The position numbers and the translations under genes were made by a program. The notes below the pieces were generated by a model that was given only the letters and a program-made list of their open reading frames with translations, ran no database searches and was not told where the DNA came from. Below are positions 58,115 through 64,000 of a stretch of 64,000 nt of DNA, in pieces. This DNA is from Peribacillus frigoritolerans. GTDB taxonomy: Bacteria > Bacillota > Bacilli > Bacillales > DSM-1321. Within the stretch, counting starts at the first letter, position 1, and the number at the start of each line of letters is the position of its first letter. The stretch spans positions 3,752,001-3,816,000 of the forward strand of contig NZ_CP158190.1 of the NCBI RefSeq assembly GCF_040250305.1, written 5' to 3'.

Positions 58115-58327
58115 ATGAGTTTTCAACTTGACTTAAACTTATTCGAAGATAAAATAGAATTTTTCGAGGCAGAAAGCATCAAGAATCTTGAAGAAAAAAT
58201 CCAATCACAAATTGAAATCAATAAAGCGATCATGCTCCAGGTGGAATCCGTATCACACCAAATGTATGTAAGTGAGGAAGGCAGACGTTTTTATAGTGCA
58301 GTCGTCCACTTTAAAGCAAAAAAGTGA
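58115..58327 (+). CDS. yrzA: YrzA-family protein
   Basis: 70 residues, MSFQLDLNLFEDKIEFFEAE start, alpha/beta, soluble. Divergent from yrrT, the position of B. subtilis yrzA. RBS TTGGAGGGG. Function unknown. Confidence 0.88.
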   Translation: MSFQLDLNLFEDKIEFFEAESIKNLEEKIQSQIEINKAIMLQVESVSHQMYVSEEGRRFYSAVVHFKAKK

Positions 58328-58337
58328 TCACGATGAA

Positions 58338-58373
58338 AAACCCCCGAAAAGCGGAATACCTTTCGGGGGTTTT
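58338..58373. terminator. Bidirectional terminator between yrzA and yrrS
   Basis: AAACCCCCGAAA / TTTCGGGGGTTT arms, 11-nt loop, T-run on + and A-rich flank for the opposite strand. Confidence 0.9.
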
Positions 58374-58392
58374 AAGTTTATGATTTTGAACA

Positions 58393-59097
58393 TTACCTTT
58401 TATCGTTTGTCTTCAGCTCTTCGACTTTTACAGGCTTCCAACCTGATCCGTCCACCCATTCAATATAAACACGGAAGGTTTTAGGACTATCTCCTTCAGA
58501 AACGGTTCCGATTGCCGTATTGGGCGAACCGCCGTTTTGCAGCCACCATATTCTCATGCTGCCTTCATCGATTCCAGCCCCAGTTGCTATGGCTTTACTC
58601 ATTTCATTCCAATCGACCGAGTCCTTTTCGAAGCTTGTAGTGTGTTCCCCGGATTGCTCAGTTCCTACTGGTTCCCAGCCCTCACTCGTATATGTGGCCG
58701 CAACATTGCCATCGCCGCTGCCTTCCACTTCCACAAGTTCGGCATCCCCTGCTTTTTCTGGATCTGCACCATCTTCTGCCTTCTCTTCTGAATCTTCCTC
58801 TGTTGCTTTACTATCTTCTTCTGAATCTTCCTCTTTTGCTTCACTATCTCCTACTGCGTCTTCCTTCTCTGAATCCGTTTCTTCCTTTTTGCCAGCAGGC
58901 TTGTCCGCTACCTTCCCTGAATCTGTATCGGCGATTTGCTTTGGTTCTGTCGTGGCTTTTTTTGTTTCGGTGCCATCGTCACTTAAGAAAATCGTGACTG
59001 CGACAATGACGATTAAAATGGAAACAATGGTGATAGCAATATTATATATTTTATTTACTTTTCTTTTTTGATCTCTCTGATTAAAACGTGAGCCCAA
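58393..59097 (-). CDS. yrrS: YrrS-family membrane-anchored protein
   Basis: 234 residues. N-terminal cytoplasmic basic segment, helix about 20-39, then an external Glu/Asp/Ser-rich low-complexity linker (about 60-115). The C-terminal folded domain (SEGWEPVGTEQSGEHTTSF ... WVDGSGWKPV) is typical of the family. TTG start after GGGAGG. Pairs with pbpI downstream of which it is encoded, as in B. subtilis. Confidence 0.9.
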   Translation of the reverse strand: MGSRFNQRDQKRKVNKIYNIAITIVSILIVIVAVTIFLSDDGTETKKATTEPKQIADTDSGKVADKPAGKKEETDSEKEDAVGDSEAKEEDSEEDSKATEEDSEEKAEDGADPEKAGDAELVEVEGSGDGNVAATYTSEGWEPVGTEQSGEHTTSFEKDSVDWNEMSKAIATGAGIDEGSMRIWWLQNGGSPNTAIGTVSEGDSPKTFRVYIEWVDGSGWKPVKVEELKTNDKR

Positions 59098-59184
59098 GGT
59101 CCATTCCTCCCTTACCTTTTCTTACTGCCTCATTTTAACATGATTTAGCTAGAGATAGAAGGGAAGGGTTTCCTACACTTTTCG

Positions 59185-60936
59185 TCAATTCTCGCTATTG
59201 TCCTGGTCCTTGGAGTACAGGACTTTTACAATATCTGAAAAAAGAGGCGTCATGCTGGAACTGTTTTCCTTTGTTTCAAAACTTACGGTAACAAGAGCAT
59301 ATTTGGGATCTTTATATGGAAAGTAGCCCGCAAACCATTTATTGAGCTCCCCTTTTTCGATATTGGTCTGAGCTGTTCCAGACTTGCCGGCAACCTCAAC
59401 AGGCAAATCTCTCAAGGCAGCGCCCGTCCCTTTCTCTTCCGTCACGACCTTCCTAAGAAGATGCTGCATCTTCATCGCCGTATATGGAGACAGTGTCTCG
59501 CCGCCAATACTTTGATTGGGAAAATCGACTACGGTCGTACTGTTGTTAAATTCGACCTTTGAAACGGCTTTGACCTGTTCCTTCTTGCCGCCGCGGGCAA
59601 TCGTAGCCATCATATTCGCTATAGCGAGCGGTGTCGTTTGGACATCCTGCTGGCCAATTGCCGTTTTGGCAATCATTTTCGGATCTTTTTTTAAATCGTC
59701 ATCATGCCAGACCTTACCGGCTTGTTCATGATGCAACTGAGTGACTTCGGTGTGATACACATCCCCTTGCCAGCCCGTTTCACCAACCAGACCTAACATT
59801 TCAGCATATTTATCCAAAAATTCCGGATCCTTCTCAGCTATTTCCTGTGACAATTCGGCAAACGTCCTGTTGCAGCTTTGGGCAAAGCTATTTTCAAAAT
59901 TAAGCATGCCCAGTTCCCTCTGTTTATCCGTTTTCCCGTCTATCGTCAAATTACAATTAAATGTCCGGGTGTGACTAGCGGCTTCATAATCGATGGCAGC
60001 TGCTGCCGTGACCGTTTTAAAGACGGAGCCCGGTGTTTTTTGAGTCAGCATCATATTGACGGCCCCTTCGCCATTCGGATCTTTTATATTAAGCGCCGGA
60101 CGTGATACCATTGCGACGATTTCACTTTTTTCAATATCGATCAGTACAAGACCGCCTTTTTTTATCCCGCGGTCATCGACGAGCTTCTCCGCTTTTTCCT
60201 GAATTTCTTTATCGATCGTCGTCACGACCTTCACCGGGTAAAGCGGATTTGCAGGTTCCACATATTTAACATCGACACCGAACATTGGTCCTCCGCTGGC
60301 GTCCACGTGAAAAACGAGCTTCGATTCCCCAGCGGAAAGCAAGAACTCATCGAAGGTCCTTTGCAGCCCCGTATTGCCTATTTTCGTTTCAGGGGATAAA
60401 TTCATGTCAGGATAACGTTTTTTCTTTTCTGCATCTGATATATTCGTCGTGCCGATCAATTGCGCTGCAGGGGTTTGATCATGATATAATTTCTCGTTCA
60501 CGGCAAAGACCCCGGGAATCTTCAGTTCATTGATTGCCTTCGATTGGCTCGATGTCAACTCTATCGGTTCATCCCCGCCAAATACGAATGGTTCCTCTGC
60601 CAGTTCTATCGCCCGTTTTAACTCCGCTTCCGATTTGCCTATTATCGAGGCCACTTCATCTATAGGCCATGTCATTTTTTTCAAAAATGGAAATAGGACG
60701 AGCGTTGGGATTTCTTCATGTGCAAGCGGTTCTCCATTTCTGTCATAAAACTTTCCGCGTCCATCATCAATCTTTAATATCTGTGAACGCTGATTCACGC
60801 TTGCTTCTAATAGGTTCACATCATGCTTTGAAAAAGATTCTGTCGATACAAGTTGGATGTAGGCAAGCCTGCCTATGAGCATCAGCATGAAAGCGGTCAA
60901 AAAAAGAGCCAGCAACCTCATTCGTTTCTTTTTCAT
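59185..60936 (-). CDS. pbpI: Class B penicillin-binding protein PbpI
   Basis: 583-residue transpeptidase (YrrR). Membrane anchor about 7-27, dimerisation domain, transpeptidase with STPGSVFKT-like SxxK (SVFK), SCN (SxN) and KSGTAQT (KTG-type). Forespore sigma-F expression is reported for B. subtilis. Start MKKKRMRLLALF after GAGGTG; longer frame excluded. Confidence 0.93.
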   Translation of the reverse strand: MKKKRMRLLALFLTAFMLMLIGRLAYIQLVSTESFSKHDVNLLEASVNQRSQILKIDDGRGKFYDRNGEPLAHEEIPTLVLFPFLKKMTWPIDEVASIIGKSEAELKRAIELAEEPFVFGGDEPIELTSSQSKAINELKIPGVFAVNEKLYHDQTPAAQLIGTTNISDAEKKKRYPDMNLSPETKIGNTGLQRTFDEFLLSAGESKLVFHVDASGGPMFGVDVKYVEPANPLYPVKVVTTIDKEIQEKAEKLVDDRGIKKGGLVLIDIEKSEIVAMVSRPALNIKDPNGEGAVNMMLTQKTPGSVFKTVTAAAAIDYEAASHTRTFNCNLTIDGKTDKQRELGMLNFENSFAQSCNRTFAELSQEIAEKDPEFLDKYAEMLGLVGETGWQGDVYHTEVTQLHHEQAGKVWHDDDLKKDPKMIAKTAIGQQDVQTTPLAIANMMATIARGGKKEQVKAVSKVEFNNSTTVVDFPNQSIGGETLSPYTAMKMQHLLRKVVTEEKGTGAALRDLPVEVAGKSGTAQTNIEKGELNKWFAGYFPYKDPKYALVTVSFETKENSSSMTPLFSDIVKVLYSKDQDNSEN

Positions 60937-61017
60937 AAAATACACCTCGTAACCATTGTTGACGAGGTGCGAATTTTTAAACAATTATGAACAAATTTAA
61001 CGCGGCATTTTTCCGAT

Positions 61018-61050
61018 AAAAAAGAGGATGCCCCATGGACATCCCCTTTT
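61018..61050 (-). terminator. greA terminator
   Basis: AAAAGGGGATG / CATCCTCTTTT arms on the minus strand around a 9-nt loop and TTTTTT. Confidence 0.85.
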
Positions 61051-61058
61051 GCATTTAA

Positions 61059-61535
61059 TTAGTCGATGGAAACAATCTTGACGCTCATTTCGCCGCCAGG
61101 AGTCATGATAGAAACCTTGTCGCCGACCCTTTTTCCTATCAGGCTTTTCGCGATTGGGGAATCATTGGAGATTTTCCCTTCGAATGGATCCGCTTCAACG
61201 CTTCCTACGATGGAATATGTTTCTTCGTCACCATTTGGAAGCTCAACGAATGTTACCGACTTTCCAAGTGAAACTGTATCTGTATTCGAATCATTGCCTT
61301 CAATGATTTTTGCATTACGGATCATGTTTTCGATTGTTGTAATCCGTCCTTCAACGAAAGCCTGCTCTTCTTTTGCGGAATCGTACTCTGAGTTCTCGGA
61401 AAGGTCCCCAAAACTGCGGGCGATTTTGATTCTTTCCACCACTTCTTTACGTTTAACCGTTTTTAACTGTTCCAGTTCCTGTTCAAGCTTTAACTTACCT
61501 TCAATAGTCATTGGATATTCTTTTTCAATTGCCAA
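61059..61535 (-). CDS. greA: Transcription elongation factor GreA
   Basis: 158 residues. N-terminal antiparallel coiled coil with the acidic tip ([14 protein letters not shown]) that stimulates RNA cleavage by RNA polymerase, and a C-terminal FKBP-like domain ending in [17 protein letters not shown] start after AAGGAG. Confidence 0.96.
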   Translation of the reverse strand: MAIEKEYPMTIEGKLKLEQELEQLKTVKRKEVVERIKIARSFGDLSENSEYDSAKEEQAFVEGRITTIENMIRNAKIIEGNDSNTDTVSLGKSVTFVELPNGDEETYSIVGSVEADPFEGKISNDSPIAKSLIGKRVGDKVSIMTPGGEMSVKIVSID

Positions 61536-61839
61536 AACCCTTCACTCCTTCAAATTCTTTACAGCAAGCATTCGCTGTCACAAGTTTATGTACTATATAG
61601 TGCTTAACCCTGAAATCGAGTCAGAATATATAATTGCGCGACTTAAAAAGTACGCGCTTCGATACTAAGAAACATCCGTTCCTTAGTATATAAACCGACT
61701 GCGGTGTGCAGCCGGTTCGTTCTGTATCAAGAATAGAGTATTGCGTTTTCCAACATTTGTCCAGTCTTTCCCAATAAATAGTTGGGATTATTTAAATAAA
61801 CGGAGGAAAATGGCACCTATCATTATTTATGCTATGTTA
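61536..61839. other. udk-greA intergenic region with three consecutive hairpins
   Basis: 304 nt without a gene. Inverted pairs: AACCGaCTGC/GCAGcCGGTT (61693-61717), TACTAAG/CTTAGTA (61663-61688, with inner AAC/GTT) and GCGCG/CGCGC (61636-61657). All precede greA in transcription order. None has a U-run, so they are not plain terminators. Confidence 0.55.
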
Positions 61840-62478
61840 TTACAAAAAAGACTTTTGTTCAAGGATTGTTTGAATTTTTGTCACCATGAGGTCAATTGCC
61901 ACATGGTTTTGACCGCCTTCCGGAATGATGATGTCGGCATAACGCTTCGTCGGTTCTATGAACTGATTATGCATCGGGCGAACGACACTGATGTATTGTT
62001 CGATGACGGAATCTATGGAACGGCCGCGTTCTTTAATATCACGGGTCATCCGACGAAGGATCCGCAAGTCTGCGTCCGTATCAACATATAGCTTCATATC
62101 CATCAAGTCTCGGAGGCGCTCGTCCTCCAGCACAAGAATCCCTTCAAGGATGATGACATCCTGGGGTTCAACTGTGATGACTTCTTCCGAACGCGTATGG
62201 ATCGAATAATCATAAACCGGTTTTTCTATCGTTTCATAGCGCAGCAATGCGTTAATGTGATCGATTAGCAAATCATTATCAAATGCAAGCGGATGATCAT
62301 AGTTCGTTTTCAAGCGCTCTTCAAAAGGCAGATGACTTTGATCTTTATAGTAATAATCTTGTTCGATCATCAAGATGGAATGTCCTTGAAAGAATTCAAA
62401 AATGGAACGGGTAACACTTGTTTTACCTGATCCAGACCCTCCGGTAACTCCGATGACCACTGGTTTCTTTCTTGTCAT
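61840..62478 (-). CDS. udk: Uridine/cytidine kinase
   Basis: 212 residues. P-loop [16 protein letters not shown] at residue 9, [11 protein letters not shown] substrate segment, [13 protein letters not shown] lid. Phosphorylates uridine and cytidine in salvage. 1 nt after the yrrO stop; RBS GAAGGAG. Confidence 0.97.
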   Translation of the reverse strand: MTRKKPVVIGVTGGSGSGKTSVTRSIFEFFQGHSILMIEQDYYYKDQSHLPFEERLKTNYDHPLAFDNDLLIDHINALLRYETIEKPVYDYSIHTRSEEVITVEPQDVIILEGILVLEDERLRDLMDMKLYVDTDADLRILRRMTRDIKERGRSIDSVIEQYISVVRPMHNQFIEPTKRYADIIIPEGGQNHVAIDLMVTKIQTILEQKSFL

Positions 62479-62479
62479 G

Positions 62480-63751
62480 TCAATTCTCCTTCCGCATCAT
62501 ATTGTTCACATAAACTCTATTATCTACTTGAATGCGGACAATTTGAAGCGGATGGCGGGCTGCCTCCAGCTCCTTACCTGACTCATCCCAGATCGTACCG
62601 ATTTTTTGAGTGAAGTTTTCGATTTCCGGTCCAAAAAACTCCACTTCATCTCCAGGCTTGAAGAAGTTACGTTGCTGCATGGTAACGATTTTAGTTTCCT
62701 CGTCGTAATCAAGCACCAACCCTGCGAAGTCGAAGCGAGTCTTTACGGTATGATTCCCGAACATTTGCTGTTTATACCCAGGAATTTCACCTTCCATGAA
62801 CGATGATGCCGTCTCACGATTCGCACACTTATCAAGCTCTTCCAGCCATTCTTGTTTAATCTTGAAATTGTCCGGATCGGCACAATACGCATCAATCACT
62901 TTACGATAGACGCTGACAACTGTTGCAATATAATGAATGGACTTCATTCTTCCTTCGACTTTTAAGCTGTCTATGCCAATTTCAATCATGCCTGGCAGTG
63001 ATTCAATCAGCTTCAAGTCTTTTGGACTCATTGCGAATGGTGCATCTTCTTTATCGAATAAAGCCTTTTCCCCGTCTTGATCCAACTCATATAAATCATA
63101 ATCCCAACGGCAAGACTGACAGCAGCCGCCGCGATTCGAATCACGCGCCGTCATATGGTTCGAAAGGGTGCAGCGTCCAGAATAGGCAATGCACATGGCT
63201 CCATGAACGAAAGCCTCGATCTCGATATCGACCTTCTCCTTCATTTCACGGATTTCATCAGCACTCGTCTCACGTGCCAAAACAACCCGCTCCAAACCTT
63301 CCTCTTTCCAATACTGAACAGCCTTCCAGTTCGATAGGGATTGCTGTGTGCTTAAATGGATCTCGACGTTCGGAGCGACCCGTTTACAGGTTTCGATGAT
63401 TAATGGATCGGCTACGATGATACCATGAACCCCAGCCTCCTGAAGTCCTTCCAGGTATTCATCCAAACCATCTATATTTTCATTATGAGCGAAGATATTT
63501 GTCGTTACATATACTTTAGCGCCATACTTTTTAGCGAATTCGACGCCTTCCTTCATTTCCTCAAACGTGAAGTTGCCGGCATTGGAACGAAGACCATATT
63601 CCTGACCGCCAATGAACACGGCATCCGCGCCGTAATGGACGGCAATTTTTAATTTTTCAAGGTTGCCGGCCGGAGCCAGCAATTCCGGTTTTTTTACAAT
63701 GACTCTCTTTCCATCAACGATCTTGGAAATTTTATCAGCAATAGCATTCAA
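62480..63751 (-). CDS. yrrO: U32-family tRNA hydroxylation protein TrhP2 (YrrO)
   Basis: 423 residues. U32 domain starting [26 protein letters not shown]. Cys-rich Fe-S segment [15 protein letters not shown] ... [10 protein letters not shown]-terminal beta-barrel. B. subtilis YrrN/YrrO (TrhP1/TrhP2) take part in prephenate-dependent 5-hydroxyuridine formation at tRNA position 34. TTG start 7 nt after GGAGG. Confidence 0.93.
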   Translation of the reverse strand: MNAIADKISKIVDGKRVIVKKPELLAPAGNLEKLKIAVHYGADAVFIGGQEYGLRSNAGNFTFEEMKEGVEFAKKYGAKVYVTTNIFAHNENIDGLDEYLEGLQEAGVHGIIVADPLIIETCKRVAPNVEIHLSTQQSLSNWKAVQYWKEEGLERVVLARETSADEIREMKEKVDIEIEAFVHGAMCIAYSGRCTLSNHMTARDSNRGGCCQSCRWDYDLYELDQDGEKALFDKEDAPFAMSPKDLKLIESLPGMIEIGIDSLKVEGRMKSIHYIATVVSVYRKVIDAYCADPDNFKIKQEWLEELDKCANRETASSFMEGEIPGYKQQMFGNHTVKTRFDFAGLVLDYDEETKIVTMQQRNFFKPGDEVEFFGPEIENFTQKIGTIWDESGKELEAARHPLQIVRIQVDNRVYVNNMMRKEN

Positions 63752-63783
63752 GGCTATTCCTCCTCTTTCTCTTACCCTTTTCT

Positions 63784-64000
63784 TTAATAAACCGATTCTT
63801 TAAAGAAGAACCCGGTATCCAACTCGCGATTATCCGGCTGAACCGCTTTGACTTTTTCAAAGAGCTCAGATTTAATATCATCATAGCGGTCAGGGTCTTC
63901 AGCACATACGTCAATCGCTTCCCGATATAGCTTTGTCATTTCAATGATATATTCCGGTGTTTGCAATAGCCCTTCGATTTTCAGTGAATCGATTTCCGCT
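63784..64000 (-). CDS. yrrN: U32-family protein TrhP1 (YrrN), C-terminal part only
   Basis: 72 visible codons: IDSLKIEGLLQTPEYIIEMT near the window edge, ending DTGFFFKESVY. The SLKIEG segment is the U32 motif also seen in yrrO. The start lies beyond the window. 32 nt upstream of yrrO. Confidence 0.88.
   Translation of the reverse strand, partial: AEIDSLKIEGLLQTPEYIIEMTKLYREAIDVCAEDPDRYDDIKSELFEKVKAVQPDNRELDTGFFFKESVY

Noticed and set aside
58520..59071. Ser-rich 183-codon frame opposite yrrS
   Set aside because: Arises from the Glu/Asp-rich linker of yrrS read backwards; no ribosome site.

Overview
The window is a low-GC Gram-positive chromosome from a spore-forming Bacillaceae. Gene order follows the Bacillus subtilis yqfF-phoH-yqfDC ... 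dnaK ... comE ... yqeH ... sigK ... yrrN block almost gene for gene, with sporulation genes (yqfD, spoIIP, gpr, sigK), sda and competence genes. Protein divergence fits a Peribacillus/Bacillus simplex-type genome, but the genus is my inference. Both edges cut genes: pgpH/yqfF loses its last codons at the left edge and yrrN/trhP1 its start at the right edge. Coordinates were counted by hand.

Conserved backbone. 1-4802: c-di-AMP phosphodiesterase pgpH, phoH and the sporulation pair yqfDC. 14725-18534: the envelope-stress operon yqeZ-floA-yqfB behind an exact sigma-W promoter, then yqeY and rpsU. 18771-37664: yqeW, deoC, mtaB-rsmE-prmA, the CIRCE-controlled heat-shock cluster hrcA-grpE-dnaK-dnaJ, hemW-lepA, yqxA-spoIIP-gpr, rpsT, holA and yqzM. 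37741-51373: competence genes comEC/EB/EA with opposing comER, the assembly and metabolism cluster yqeM-rsfS-yqeK-nadD-yhbY-aroE-yqeH-yqeG, sda, the phosphatidylethanolamine pair psd/pssA, and pepF. 51537-64000: several very small proteins, an uninterrupted sigK, the methionine-to-cysteine cluster yrrT-mtnN-mccA-mccB-yrhC, yrzA, yrrS-pbpI, greA, udk and the tRNA hydroxylation pair yrrO/yrrN.

The one clearly foreign segment lies between yqfC and yqfB (about 4855-14680, near 9.8 kb, AT-rich, all genes on +). It starts with a large serine recombinase. A two-gene operon follows, encoding a two-helix membrane protein and a KAP-type P-loop NTPase. The rest is phage-like cargo: a small-terminase-like HTH protein, a ribbon-helix-helix-like protein, a one-helix peptide and three unknown proteins. 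About a quarter to a third is non-coding but highly organised: a 250-nt C-rich, G-poor tract, serial terminators, a duplicated leader block, four copies of TGTCCCA, and a 700-nt region dense in hairpins. I read it as a site-specifically integrated element, possibly a phage-satellite-like island with a candidate defence module and a candidate large structured RNA. Those functional labels are hypotheses.

Small genes recovered by reading are sda, yqzM, a 48-aa membrane peptide in the island, a YjcZ-like protein, yrzI and several 29-41 aa candidates near sigK. sda has a notable arrangement: its ribosome-binding site serves a three-codon minicistron (M-A-F) whose stop overlaps the sda start as TGATG.
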